NCBI GenBank assembly: GCA_902536005.1
Contig: CACAVT010000007.1
Coordinates: forward strand, 1 to 39,071
DNA: 39,071 nucleotides
Reading direction: 5' to 3'
From: an uncultured Pelagibacteraceae bacterium
GTDB taxonomy: Bacteria > Pseudomonadota > Alphaproteobacteria > Pelagibacterales > Pelagibacteraceae
The translations under genes and the position numbers were made by a program. This document shows positions 25,546 to 34,913 of the stretch, one piece after another (position 1 is the stretch's first letter; each line of letters starts with the position of its first letter). The notes beneath the pieces are model-generated. The model saw nothing but the letters and a program-made list of their open reading frames with translations. It made no database searches and was not told where the DNA came from.

Positions 25546-26146
25546 TTTTGAGTATTTCTTCAGCTTTTTTTAAATCTTCTTTTGTATTTATATTAAAGAA
25601 AGGATCATTATTTGAAAACTCCATATTAATTATTTTTACCCCGGTATTATTAGCCCACAACTCTACTTTTCTTTCTCCATTGTTTAAATCCTTCTCTAAC
25701 TTATCTAGTAAATTAATAGACCATAAGCCAAATATATTATGTCGTGTGTTGTTTGACTTAATGAAAAATAAATCTCTTTCATTAAAATTTATATTTTGAA
25801 TAAAATCTTTAAGTATTTGTCTCTTAAAAAAAGGTGTATCAACAGGGAAAGTTGCTATCCATTTGTAGTCTTTTTGGTTTACTTTTATCCATTTCATAGC
25901 TGACAAAACTCCACCTAACGGACCAAGACCTTTTTCAAAATCTTCAATTATTGAAATTTTTTCTGATTTATGAAAACTAATTTTATTATTTGATACTATT
26001 AAGAGTTCCTTAAATTCATCAATAATTTCAGTCAACATGTGATCAATTAACAATTTACCAGCTAACTTTACTTGGGATTTATCTTCTCCAAATCTTTGTG
26101 ACTTACCGCCTGCTAGCACAGTGCCTAAAATATTGTTATGATCCAT
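25538..26146 (-). CDS. mobA: Molybdenum cofactor guanylyltransferase MobA
   Basis: Attaches GMP from GTP to Mo-molybdopterin to make the bis-MGD cofactor of DMSO-reductase-family enzymes such as the formate dehydrogenase encoded nearby. The 202 residues begin with the nucleotide-binding motif LAGGKSQRFGEDKSQ. FEKGLGPLGGVLSAM and the metal-binding FPVDTPF follow. First gene of mobA-moeA, divergent from the scaffold gene across 42 nt. Confidence 0.93.
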   Translation of the reverse strand: MDHNNILGTVLAGGKSQRFGEDKSQVKLAGKLLIDHMLTEIIDEFKELLIVSNNKISFHKSEKISIIEDFEKGLGPLGGVLSAMKWIKVNQKDYKWIATFPVDTPFFKRQILKDFIQNINFNERDLFFIKSNNTRHNIFGLWSINLLDKLEKDLNNGERKVELWANNTGVKIINMEFSNNDPFFNINTKEDLKKAEEILKND

Positions 26147-26160
26147 CTATAAAATATAAA
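26133..26160 (+). promoter_or_regulatory. Candidate promoter of the formate dehydrogenase operon
   Basis: TTGTTA (26133-26138, inside the mobA start region), a 16-nt spacer and TATAAA (26155-26160). Transcription would begin near 26167, about 20 nt before the ATG at 26189. The match is moderate and the AT-rich context makes chance matches likely, but a promoter must lie here or inside mobA because the flanking genes diverge. Confidence 0.35.
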
Positions 26161-26188
26161 ACATTCAAAGTTGAATTAAAGAAATTAA

Positions 26189-26587
26189 ATGGATTTAAGA
26201 ATTTTAGAAATAGCAGCCCATACTGAAAACAATAAAGTTGTTGAAAACTATACTCATAAGTCAAAACACAAAAATCCATTATGTGGTGATGAGATGGAAA
26301 TAAGCTTAATTGTCAAAGAAGATGTTGTAAAAGATGTGGGTTATCAGTGCAAATCATGTGTATATTGTCAGGCATCAGTCAGTCTACTGTCCAGAAAAAT
26401 TAAGGAAAAAAAAGTTGATGATATTAAAAAATTTATAAAAGTTGGAGAGCAACTTTTTGAGGACGCAAAAGTAAGTATGGAAAAACATTGGAAAGACTTT
26501 AAGGAAATTTTAGATAAAAAAAATCTTTCAAGGAAAGAATGTTTGCTTTTACCTTTAAGAACTATTGCTAAAGCGTTAAAGATTTAA
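26189..26587 (+). CDS. IscU/NifU-N-like iron-sulfur scaffold protein
   Basis: A 132-residue protein with the scaffold ligand pattern: Cys32-Gly-Asp34 (NPLCGDEMEI), Cys57 (with CQAS following, aligning to IscU Cys63) and Cys118 (SRKECLLLPLRTI). Two extra cysteines, Cys54 and Cys60, flank the central ligand. It probably assembles or delivers Fe-S clusters, and the context suggests the many clusters of FdsA and FdsB. It opens the plus-strand formate dehydrogenase block and abuts the HPP gene with no gap. Confidence 0.8.
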   Translation: MDLRILEIAAHTENNKVVENYTHKSKHKNPLCGDEMEISLIVKEDVVKDVGYQCKSCVYCQASVSLLSRKIKEKKVDDIKKFIKVGEQLFEDAKVSMEKHWKDFKEILDKKNLSRKECLLLPLRTIAKALKI

Positions 26588-27064
26588 ATGATCAAAATTA
26601 CAAAACCCTTATTGCAAAAAGCATTAATTGCAGGTTTTTTTTCTGCATTTACAATTGGTGTGCTAACAGTCCTTACTTATAAAAGTACACTCGGATATTT
26701 TATTGCAGCCTCTTTTGGTTCTTCAATGGTTTTACTATTTGGTTTTCCTGAAAGCCCATTTGCACAACCAAAAAATGTTTTTTTTGGACATTTGGTAACT
26801 GCTTTAGTAGGAGTAATTTTTGTAAACTATATTCCGCTCCCTATTTATATCAGTATTGCAATCGCTGTTGGGGTAGGAGTTTTTTTAATGATTTTATTTA
26901 ATATTGTTCACCCACCTGCTGGTGGAAATCCAATTATAGTTATTATAGGAAGTGCTTCTTATGATTATTTAATTAATCCAATTATTTTTGGTTGTATAAT
27001 TATATTGTTTTTAGCAATTATAATTAACAAATATTTATTTAAAAAAAACTATCCATTAAAATAA
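26588..27064 (+). CDS. HPP-family integral membrane protein
   Basis: A 158-residue protein with four to five TM helices. It carries the family's HPPAGGNP motif near residues 115-122 and the FGFPESPFAQPKN loop near residues 51-63. Some HPP proteins have been linked to nitrite transport. Located between a scaffold protein and fdhD, it may move formate or another small anion for the dehydrogenase; this role is inferred only from position. Confidence 0.85.
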   Translation: MIKITKPLLQKALIAGFFSAFTIGVLTVLTYKSTLGYFIAASFGSSMVLLFGFPESPFAQPKNVFFGHLVTALVGVIFVNYIPLPIYISIAIAVGVGVFLMILFNIVHPPAGGNPIIVIIGSASYDYLINPIIFGCIIILFLAIIINKYLFKKNYPLK

Positions 27065-27068
27065 TTTA

Positions 27069-27908
27069 ATGAATTCTAAATACAAAGTTTTAAAATATTC
27101 ATCAAATAAGTTTGAGAATATAGATGATTTAATTTCAATTGAAGAACCATTAGAGATTTCATTAAAATATAATGAGTCTAATAAATGGATAAATCAAAGT
27201 TTATCTATAACAATGAGAACTCCAGGTGATGATGAGGATCTTGTAAGAGGATTTTTATATAATGAACAAATTATAAAAAATATTGATGATATTGACTCTA
27301 TAGAAAGTTATGGAGATAAAGTTGGTCAATACAATATTCAAAATAAAATATTGGCAACTTTAAATAATTCTGAAAATGTGAATATTTCAAAAATAAAAAG
27401 AGATTTTTTAACTAATTCATCCTGTGGTGTATGTGGAAAATCTTCACTTGATGCTCTAGAAATAATTAAAAAAAATAAAACAAATCCACTAGAACCTAAA
27501 ATCAAAAAAGAGGTAATTGTTAAATCGCCAGACACATTGAGGAAAGGCCAATCAGAATTTAGTAAAACAGGTGGAATTCATGCTAGTGGTCTTTTTAATA
27601 GTAATGGAGAATTGGTTGCTGTCAGAGAGGATGTAGGAAGACATAATGCTCTTGATAAACTTATTGGTTGTGCATTAAAGAGCAACCAAATTGATCCTAA
27701 AAACCAATTTATAACATGCTCAGGCAGACTAAATTTTGAATTGGTTCAAAAGGTTTTGATGACAGATATAGGTATAATGATAGGCGTTGGTGCGCCAACA
27801 AGTCTTGCCATAGATTTAGCGAATAAATTTGACATAACCCTAATAGGTTTCGTAAAGAGGGATAGTTTTAATATTTACACAAATAACAAAAAAGTTATTG
27901 TGGACTAA
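27069..27908 (+). CDS. fdhD: Formate dehydrogenase sulfurtransferase FdhD
   Basis: Carries sulfur from a cysteine desulfurase to the bis-MGD cofactor of formate dehydrogenase, needed for activity. The 279 residues include the sulfur-relay cysteines Cys119 and Cys122 (SSCGVCG), MRTPGDDEDLVRGFL near 49-63, and the REDVGRHNALDKLIG segment. It lies directly before fdsB-fdsA. Confidence 0.95.
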   Translation: MNSKYKVLKYSSNKFENIDDLISIEEPLEISLKYNESNKWINQSLSITMRTPGDDEDLVRGFLYNEQIIKNIDDIDSIESYGDKVGQYNIQNKILATLNNSENVNISKIKRDFLTNSSCGVCGKSSLDALEIIKKNKTNPLEPKIKKEVIVKSPDTLRKGQSEFSKTGGIHASGLFNSNGELVAVREDVGRHNALDKLIGCALKSNQIDPKNQFITCSGRLNFELVQKVLMTDIGIMIGVGAPTSLAIDLANKFDITLIGFVKRDSFNIYTNNKKVIVD

Positions 27909-27931
27909 ATAATATAGAGAAAAGGGTATTT

Positions 27932-29587
27932 GTGTCAAAAAACATAAGTAATTTATCTGGAAGAATTGGCTTAAAAGACAATTTATTTAAGCAAATTTCA
28001 GAAAATACACTAAGCGAAAAACCGCAGGATATCAAAGAAATTGCTAGAAAACACAACCTTGGAGTTTCAACACTTCATGGAGCTGAGTCTTTTTATGAAT
28101 TTTTAAGACCATCTCATAGAGAAAAGAAAGCTTTTGTTTGTAACGGGAGTGCATGTATGTGTGCTGGAACACAAGAAAAATTAAAAGATACTTTAAAAGA
28201 AAAACTTGGCGACGATAAAGTTGGAGAAATGTTTTGTTTAGGACATTGTTATGAAAACCATGCATTCCATTATGATGGAGAGAATTATGCTGGTAAGGAT
28301 ATAGAAAAAATTGATCAAATAATTAAAGGTGAGGAAATTAAGCAAGAAAAATTTTTCTCAAAAAGTTTTGCTACAACAAGTTTCTTAATGGATGATAAAC
28401 TCTCATCAACTGACCAGTTTAAAGATCAATTAAATAAATTTTTAAAAACTGATAAAAAAGCAATTGTTAAATCACTTTTAGATTCTAATTTAACTGGTAG
28501 AGGTGGTGCAGGATTTCCAACAGGAATGAAATGGGATTTTTGTAGTAAAGCTAAAGGAGAAAAAAAGTATGTTATCTGTAATGCAGACGAAGGTGACTCT
28601 GGTGCTTTTTCAGATAGATATTTATTGGAAGATCAGCCTCTAAAAGTTATTTTTGGAATGGTAATGTGTGGATTTGTAATTGGAAGCGATGAGGGAGTTT
28701 TATATATTCGTGGAGAATATCCAAAATCTATTGAAGCCATCAATGGAAGTATAAATGAACTTAAAAAGTTAGGTCTTTTGGGTGAAAATATTTTAGGAAC
28801 CAATTTTTCTTTCGATCTTGGAATTTGTATTGGTCAAGGTGCTTATATTTGTGGAGAAGAAACAGCTTTGATTGCATCTATTGAAGGTAGAAGAGCAGAA
28901 GTTGATGTTAGACCGCCTTTTCCTGTTACAGAAGGATTGTATAAAAAACCAACTGTTGTTAACAATGTGGAAACTTTAGCAGCTGCTACCGGAATTTTAA
29001 TAAATGGTTCTGAAAAATTTTCATCTATAGGAAATAAAAAATCTGCAGGTACTAAATTGGTTTGTTTGGATAGTTTCTTTAACAACCCAGGTGTTTATGA
29101 AATTGATATGGGAACTCCAATGAAAAAAATATTTAATGAAATTGGTGGAGGATACAAAGAACCATTAAAAGCTTTTCAAATTGGTGGGCCACTCGGTGGT
29201 GTGGTTCCATTAAGTGAAATAGAAAATCTTAATTTAGATTTTCAGGAGTTTACCGCAAAAGGTTTCATGTTAGGTCATGCTAGTGTAGTAAGTATTCCTA
29301 AAGATTTTTCTATGGCTGAATACATTCATCATCTATTTGAATTTTCTGCGGAAGAATCATGTGGAAAATGTTTCCCTGGAAGACTTGGATCTTACAGAGG
29401 TAAAGAGATGTTTGACCAAGCTAAAAAGAAAACTGCCAAAATACCTTTGAAATTGCTTGAAGAATTGCTTGTTACAATGAAAAAAGGTTGTTTATGCGCT
29501 TTATGCGGAGCTATTCCCACTCCTATTCAAAACATCCTAAAATACTTTGGGGATGAAATGAAAAATGATATGGTTAAAGATAATTAA
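27932..29587 (+). CDS. fdsB: NAD-dependent formate dehydrogenase beta subunit (NuoE-NuoF fusion)
   Basis: Diaphorase subunit passing electrons from FdsA to NAD. The 551 residues fuse a NuoE-like 2Fe-2S domain (ligands Cys70, Cys75, Cys102, Cys106) to a NuoF-like domain with the NADH loop GRGGAGFPTGMKW (189-201), the FMN segment CNADEGDSGAFSDRY and a C-terminal 4Fe-4S site. In that site the usual CxxCxxC is Cys477-xx-Cys480-xx-Gly483, while the usual single later Cys has extra neighbours (Cys520, Cys522, Cys525). The start is GTG at 27932 with AAAGGG 5 nt upstream. One-base overlap with fdsA. Confidence 0.92.
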   Translation: MSKNISNLSGRIGLKDNLFKQISENTLSEKPQDIKEIARKHNLGVSTLHGAESFYEFLRPSHREKKAFVCNGSACMCAGTQEKLKDTLKEKLGDDKVGEMFCLGHCYENHAFHYDGENYAGKDIEKIDQIIKGEEIKQEKFFSKSFATTSFLMDDKLSSTDQFKDQLNKFLKTDKKAIVKSLLDSNLTGRGGAGFPTGMKWDFCSKAKGEKKYVICNADEGDSGAFSDRYLLEDQPLKVIFGMVMCGFVIGSDEGVLYIRGEYPKSIEAINGSINELKKLGLLGENILGTNFSFDLGICIGQGAYICGEETALIASIEGRRAEVDVRPPFPVTEGLYKKPTVVNNVETLAAATGILINGSEKFSSIGNKKSAGTKLVCLDSFFNNPGVYEIDMGTPMKKIFNEIGGGYKEPLKAFQIGGPLGGVVPLSEIENLNLDFQEFTAKGFMLGHASVVSIPKDFSMAEYIHHLFEFSAEESCGKCFPGRLGSYRGKEMFDQAKKKTAKIPLKLLEELLVTMKKGCLCALCGAIPTPIQNILKYFGDEMKNDMVKDN

Positions 29588-32355
29588 TGAGTTCAGAGAA
29601 AAGAAAAATTGCTTATATTGACGGAAAACCGTATGAAATCGGTCCAAATCACTCATCTATTTTAAAATTTGTAAAAAGCTATGTAGGTGAAAAAAAAGTT
29701 CCTACTTTATGTGATGATCCAAATTTAGCACCTTATGGAGCTTGTAGAGTGTGTTCAGTCGAAGTTGCTTTAGAAAAAGACGGTCCAACAAGAGTAGTTG
29801 CTTCTTGCCATACTCCAGTTGCTGAAAATCAACACATATTTACATCAAATGAATCTTTGAAAGATCTTAGAAAAAATATTGTTGAATTAGTTTTAACAGA
29901 TCATCCAATGGAATGTGATACTTGTGAGGTAAATAACAACTGTGAATTACAAACAGTAGCAAACGATTTAGGGGTATCTGATCACAGATATAACAGTCCA
30001 AAACAACATAAAGGAATTCCAAGAGATACATCCCATGATTACATGAGAATGAATTTAGACAATTGTATCAATTGTGGAAGATGTGTCAGAGCTTGTGATG
30101 AAATTCAAGGTTCATTTGTTTTAACGATGAGTGGAAGAGGGTTTGAGTCAAGAATAACAACTGATAACGATATGATGTTTGGAGATAGTTCGTGTGTTTC
30201 TTGTGGTGCTTGCGCTCATACTTGTCCAACAGATGCTATCTCAGATGTTTTTCAATCAAAGTCTGCTGCAGTAGATAAAAAAGTTAGAACAACATGTTCG
30301 TACTGTGGTGTTGGTTGTAATTTAGAGGCTTCAATTAAAGATGATAAGGTTGTGGCTATTGATACTCCAAAACAAACAGAAGTTAACGCTGGACATACGT
30401 GTATTAAAGGAAGATATGCGTTTAGCTTTTATGATCATCCAGACAGATTAAAAACACCTTTAATTAAAAGAAATGGAAAATTTGAAGAAGCTTCTTGGGA
30501 TGAAGCTTATGATTTTATAAAAAAGGAAATGAACAGAATTACAAAAGATAATGGTCCAGATGCTTTTGCTGGGATTTCCTCTGCGAGATGTACGAATGAA
30601 GAAAATTATGTTTTCCAAAAAATGATTAGAGCTGCAGTAGGAACTAACAGCGTAGATTGTTGTGCAAGAATTTGTCATTCACCAACAGCTTGGGGAATGC
30701 AACAAACTTTTGGAACAGGAGCAGCGACTAATTCAACAGAAGATATTTATCATGCAGATTTATTTTTAGTTATTGGAGCTAATCCAACAAATGCTCATCC
30801 TGTAACAGGTGCAAAAATAAAACAACAAGTCATGAAAGGTAAAAAATTAATTGTGCTTGATCCAGTTACAACTGAGCTAGCGAAACTTGCTGATTATCAT
30901 ATTAAACTAAGACCAGGAACCAACGTTGCAGTTCTAAATATGATGTTACATTTTATTATAAAATCAAAACTTTATAATGCAGATTTTGTTAGAGATAGAA
31001 CTGAAGGCTTTGATAATTTCTTAAAAGAGATTGAAAGACAGGATGTAGATCAACTAGCAAAAGTGGCTGGAGTAGATAAACAATTAGTTAAAGAAGCTGC
31101 AATTGCATATGCTACTGCAAGAAATTCAATGGAGTTCCATGGTTTAGGAGTTACTGAACACGAACAAGGATCCAAAACTGTAATGTTAATTGCAGATCTA
31201 GCAATGATTACCGGAAACATTGGAAGAAAAGGTGTTGGGGTTAACCCTTTAAGAGGTCAAAACAATGTTCAAGGTGCAGCAGATATGGGATGTCAACCAC
31301 ACCAGGGTGCTGGATATTTTCCTGTGGCTGATGAAAAACATCAAGAATTCTATACAGAAAAATATGGAGTAACTCACCCAACTAAGCCAGGATTAAAAAT
31401 TCCTCAAATGTTTGAAGCTGCAATAGATAAAGAGCTTAAAGGTTTATGGATTATTGGTGAAGATATAGTTCAAACTGACCCTAATAGCGCTCATGTTATA
31501 GAGGCTATGAACTCATTAGAGCTTCTAGTTGTTCAAGAAATATTTATGAGTGAAACGGCAAAATTAGCGACTGTTGTTCTACCAGGTACAACTTTCTTAG
31601 AAAAGGATGGAACTTTTACAAATACTGAGAGAAGAATTCAAAGGGTAAACAGAGCTGTGCCTCCTCTACCGGGCACTAAACCTGATGGATTAATTGTGAC
31701 TGAAATGATGCAAAAATTGGGTTTTGATCAACCAACTTATGACGCTGATCAAGTTCTAGAAGAGATTGCTGATATAGTTCCTTTCTTTAAAGGAGTAACT
31801 AGAGAAAGATTAGGAAAATTCGGATTACAATGGCCAGTTCAAGAAGATGGAACTGATACTAAAATTTTACATACTGAAACTTTTAAATTAGGCAAAGGTA
31901 GACTTAAAAACTTCGATTGGAAAGAGTCATCAGAAATTGAAGCTAATAAAAAAGATTATCCTTTAATATTAACAACAAGTAGAGTTTTACAACATTACAA
32001 CGCCGCAACAATGACTAGAAGAACAAAAAACATAAATATTGTTGATGAAGATGTTTTATTAATTCATCCTAAAGATGCTGAGTATAGAGATCTAAACACT
32101 GGTGATATTGGAAGACTTTATTCAGGTAGAGGTGAAGTTGCTCTTAAAGTAGAAGTGACAGACAAAGTTAAAGAAGGAATAGTGTTTACTACATTCCATT
32201 TCCCTGAGCATATGGTTAATATGGTTACAGGCCACGGTAAAGATGAAGAAACAATGTGTGCAGAATACAAAGTATCTTCTGTTGAAGTACAAAAAATCTC
32301 TAATCAATTTAAAACAGAAGTTAAACCAAAAGAAAATCAAGCTGAAGTTAGTTAA
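29587..32355 (+). CDS. fdsA: NAD-dependent formate dehydrogenase alpha subunit (Mo-bisMGD)
   Basis: Catalytic subunit oxidising formate to CO2. The 922 residues hold a NuoG-like N-terminus: 2Fe-2S (Cys42, 53, 56, 74), His106-Cys110-Cys113-Cys119, two ferredoxin 4Fe-4S motifs (Cys160-170, Cys203-213). The molybdopterin domain follows with its own 4Fe-4S site (Cys237, 240, 244, 272). The metal ligand is Cys363 followed by His364 (CCARICHSPT), so this is the cysteine, not selenocysteine, form. A C-terminal dinucleotide-binding domain has TTSRVLQHYNAATMTRR. moeA, mobA and fdhD nearby supply and sulfurate the cofactor. Confidence 0.94.
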   Translation: MSSEKRKIAYIDGKPYEIGPNHSSILKFVKSYVGEKKVPTLCDDPNLAPYGACRVCSVEVALEKDGPTRVVASCHTPVAENQHIFTSNESLKDLRKNIVELVLTDHPMECDTCEVNNNCELQTVANDLGVSDHRYNSPKQHKGIPRDTSHDYMRMNLDNCINCGRCVRACDEIQGSFVLTMSGRGFESRITTDNDMMFGDSSCVSCGACAHTCPTDAISDVFQSKSAAVDKKVRTTCSYCGVGCNLEASIKDDKVVAIDTPKQTEVNAGHTCIKGRYAFSFYDHPDRLKTPLIKRNGKFEEASWDEAYDFIKKEMNRITKDNGPDAFAGISSARCTNEENYVFQKMIRAAVGTNSVDCCARICHSPTAWGMQQTFGTGAATNSTEDIYHADLFLVIGANPTNAHPVTGAKIKQQVMKGKKLIVLDPVTTELAKLADYHIKLRPGTNVAVLNMMLHFIIKSKLYNADFVRDRTEGFDNFLKEIERQDVDQLAKVAGVDKQLVKEAAIAYATARNSMEFHGLGVTEHEQGSKTVMLIADLAMITGNIGRKGVGVNPLRGQNNVQGAADMGCQPHQGAGYFPVADEKHQEFYTEKYGVTHPTKPGLKIPQMFEAAIDKELKGLWIIGEDIVQTDPNSAHVIEAMNSLELLVVQEIFMSETAKLATVVLPGTTFLEKDGTFTNTERRIQRVNRAVPPLPGTKPDGLIVTEMMQKLGFDQPTYDADQVLEEIADIVPFFKGVTRERLGKFGLQWPVQEDGTDTKILHTETFKLGKGRLKNFDWKESSEIEANKKDYPLILTTSRVLQHYNAATMTRRTKNINIVDEDVLLIHPKDAEYRDLNTGDIGRLYSGRGEVALKVEVTDKVKEGIVFTTFHFPEHMVNMVTGHGKDEETMCAEYKVSSVEVQKISNQFKTEVKPKENQAEVS

Positions 32356-32360
32356 TTAAA

Positions 32361-33806
32361 ATGACCATTGGTTGGCATTTTGATAATACATATTCAAAGT
32401 TATCAAATACTTTTAAAGAAAATATTAAACCAACTCCTGTTCATGATCCTGAATTAGTAATTTTAAATGATGAACTAGCATCTACTTTAAATTTAGATTT
32501 TTCAAAAACAGATAAAAAAAAATTATCAGAAATATTTTCTGGTAACTCCATACCGGAAGAAACTGATACCATTGCGCAAGCATATGCAGGTCATCAATTT
32601 GGACACTTTACTATGTTGGGAGATGGTAGAGCAGTTTTATTGGGTGAGCATTTAGTAAACAATGATAATCGTTTTGACATTCAGTTTAAAGGTTCAGGAA
32701 GAACTTCTTTTTCTAGGGGTGGTGATGGAAGAGCAGCTCTAGGTCCTATGCTTAGAGAATATATTATCAGTGAAGCAATACATTCATTAAATATTCCAAC
32801 TACTAGAAGTCTTGCTGTTGTTAAAACTGGAGAAAAAGTTGTAAGAGAAAATCTTTTACAGGGCGCTATATTAACAAGAGTTGCATTAAGTCATCTTCGA
32901 GTTGGAACGTTTCAATATATTGCTGCAACTCAAAACATTGAAAATTTAAATACTTTAGTCGACTACACAGTAAATAGACATTATCCAGAAATCAAAACAT
33001 CAAATTCAATAGCATTAGACTTGTTAAATCTTGTAATGGAAAAGCAATGCCAGCTAGTAGTTAACTGGATGCGTGTTGGATTTATTCATGGGGTTATGAA
33101 TACTGATAATATGGCAATTTCAGGTGAAACTATTGATTACGGTCCTTGTGCATTTATGGATCATTATGATCCAAAAACTGTATTTAGCTCAATCGATAAA
33201 TTTGGAAGATATGCCTTTTCTAATCAACCACCAATTACAAAGTGGAATTTAGCAAGATTTGCCGAATGTTTGATCCCTCTAATTGATAAAGATGAAGATA
33301 CTGCAATAAAATTAGCTTCAGATTTAATAGATAATTTCCAAAATATTTATGAAGATAAGTGGTTAAATATGATGAGAGATAAGCTTGGTCTATTTGGTGA
33401 GGATAAAAATGATAAAAAATTAATTAATGATTTGTTTAATTGGATGGAAAAAAATAAAGCAGATTACACAAATACTTTTTGTAATCTAATGGATGTCAAT
33501 TTAGATGAAATTTACAAAAATAATGATTTTATAAATTGGAAAAATAATTGGAAAAAAAGATCTGAGTTAAATAATTCAACTAAGGAAAAACAAACTAAAC
33601 TTATGAAAATAAATAATCCAACTGTTATTCCTAGAAATCATAAAGTAGAGGAAGCTTTAGCTGAAGCAGACAAAGGAAGTTTAGATAAAATGAAAAAATT
33701 ATTAGCTATTTTAAAAAATCCTTATGACAATCAGAATAATATTGAAGAATATCAAAAGCCTGCTCCATTGAGCAATGAAAAATATCAAACTTTTTGTGGA
33801 ACTTAA
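32361..33806 (+). CDS. selO: SelO/YdiU family protein adenylyltransferase
   Basis: Pseudokinase-fold enzyme that transfers AMP from ATP to protein Ser/Thr/Tyr; in other organisms linked to redox stress. The 481 residues are full length. Motifs include YAGHQFGHFTMLGDGRA (75-91), FKGSGRTSFSRGGDGR with Lys110, and HGVMNTDNMAISGETIDYG with Asp249, Asn250 and Asp259, each 3 less than the Pseudomonas active-site numbering I recall. It starts 5 nt after fdsA, so it may be co-transcribed with formate dehydrogenase, and converges on the DAO gene with 1 nt between stops. Confidence 0.92.
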   Translation: MTIGWHFDNTYSKLSNTFKENIKPTPVHDPELVILNDELASTLNLDFSKTDKKKLSEIFSGNSIPEETDTIAQAYAGHQFGHFTMLGDGRAVLLGEHLVNNDNRFDIQFKGSGRTSFSRGGDGRAALGPMLREYIISEAIHSLNIPTTRSLAVVKTGEKVVRENLLQGAILTRVALSHLRVGTFQYIAATQNIENLNTLVDYTVNRHYPEIKTSNSIALDLLNLVMEKQCQLVVNWMRVGFIHGVMNTDNMAISGETIDYGPCAFMDHYDPKTVFSSIDKFGRYAFSNQPPITKWNLARFAECLIPLIDKDEDTAIKLASDLIDNFQNIYEDKWLNMMRDKLGLFGEDKNDKKLINDLFNWMEKNKADYTNTFCNLMDVNLDEIYKNNDFINWKNNWKKRSELNNSTKEKQTKLMKINNPTVIPRNHKVEEALAEADKGSLDKMKKLLAILKNPYDNQNNIEEYQKPAPLSNEKYQTFCGT

Positions 33807-33807
33807 A

Positions 33808-34911
33808 TTATAGAACGTAGGGCTCTGGCCTAGCAGTTTTACCTAAAACTCTCTCAACTGCAAAATCACTTATATCAATTGTTTGGTATGATCCTGTTGT
33901 AATTAATTCAGTTAAGGCTCTACCAATACCTGGTGCCTGCATTAATCCTCGGCCTGTAAATCCAGAAGCCATGTAAACATTGTCATATTTTGGATGCTTA
34001 CCAACAACTGCATTGTTATCTAATCTATTACAATCATAATAACCTGCCCATCCACCAGTTAACTTTAATTCTTCAAATGCAGGTATTCTCTTTGCAAGAG
34101 CCGGCCAAACTAATTCCTCAAAATCATTCCAAGCTGGTTCCAAATCATCTGCATCAAATACAGAAATAGGTGATCCTGCTAAATATTCTCCTCCTTCTGG
34201 TCTCCAATAAACACCCGTTGTTAAGTCTCCACTTAGTGGCATCTCTTTTATATATGTTGGGCATTTAACTCTAAACACGGTATGCTTTTGAGGAACAACA
34301 GGAATATCTTCTAACAATTCCTTTGTCCAGCAACCAGCTGCAGAAACAATCGTTTTAGCATTTATTTCAGAAATACTTTTTACTTCACCTTTAATAAATT
34401 CTGCTCCAAGCTCTATTGCTTTGCTTTTAAGAGCGCTATGAAACATAAATGGATCAATCCATCCTTCGCTTTGATTATCTGTATAAGTTGCTGTCTCAAT
34501 CCCTTCACTATTCACATAAGGGAAAACCTTAGATAATTCTGACCCTTTAATATTTTTTGTTCCTGCATCACATTCTTTATGATTTTCTAATGCTCTATAT
34601 TGTTCTTCAGCATGTTCGGAACCAAACATTAAAAGATATCCATTGGTTACCATACTAGCTGTAGGGTTAGGATTTTTTTCTGTTTTTAATAATTCTGGTA
34701 TTTGAAAAATAAATTCTCTTGCAAATTTTCCTAATAAAATATTTTCTTTTTGGAAAAATTGTCTTCTAAAACCACCTAGAGATAATGGGAATGAAGCAGT
34801 TTTGTAAGTAGGATCTCTTTCAATAACTTTTACTTTTCTACCTTCTTTGGATAAAAAATAAGCAGTAGCCGCCCCTATTATTCCACCACCAATTACTACA
34901 ACATCATCCAT
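33808..34911 (-). CDS. DAO-family FAD-dependent oxidoreductase
   Basis: A 367-residue flavoprotein with the dinucleotide-binding GGGIIGAATAYFL (8-20) and Glu in VKVIERD. A sarcosine-oxidase-like core follows, with SAAGCWTKELL near residue 190 and a late GGWAGYYDCNRLDNNAVVG then ASGFTGRGLMQAPGIG. The family oxidises amines and amino acids such as sarcosine, dimethylglycine or D-amino acids. The exact substrate cannot be read, but an N-methyl amino acid is plausible because a creatinase is encoded in the same window. It lies 2 nt after tspO on the minus strand. Confidence 0.82.
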   Translation of the reverse strand: MDDVVVIGGGIIGAATAYFLSKEGRKVKVIERDPTYKTASFPLSLGGFRRQFFQKENILLGKFAREFIFQIPELLKTEKNPNPTASMVTNGYLLMFGSEHAEEQYRALENHKECDAGTKNIKGSELSKVFPYVNSEGIETATYTDNQSEGWIDPFMFHSALKSKAIELGAEFIKGEVKSISEINAKTIVSAAGCWTKELLEDIPVVPQKHTVFRVKCPTYIKEMPLSGDLTTGVYWRPEGGEYLAGSPISVFDADDLEPAWNDFEELVWPALAKRIPAFEELKLTGGWAGYYDCNRLDNNAVVGKHPKYDNVYMASGFTGRGLMQAPGIGRALTELITTGSYQTIDISDFAVERVLGKTARPEPYVL

Positions 34912-34913
34912 AT

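Noticed and set aside
29587..32355. FdsA as a selenocysteine formate dehydrogenase
   Set aside because: The active-site position is an ordinary cysteine codon (Cys363) in an uninterrupted frame; there is no in-frame TGA.
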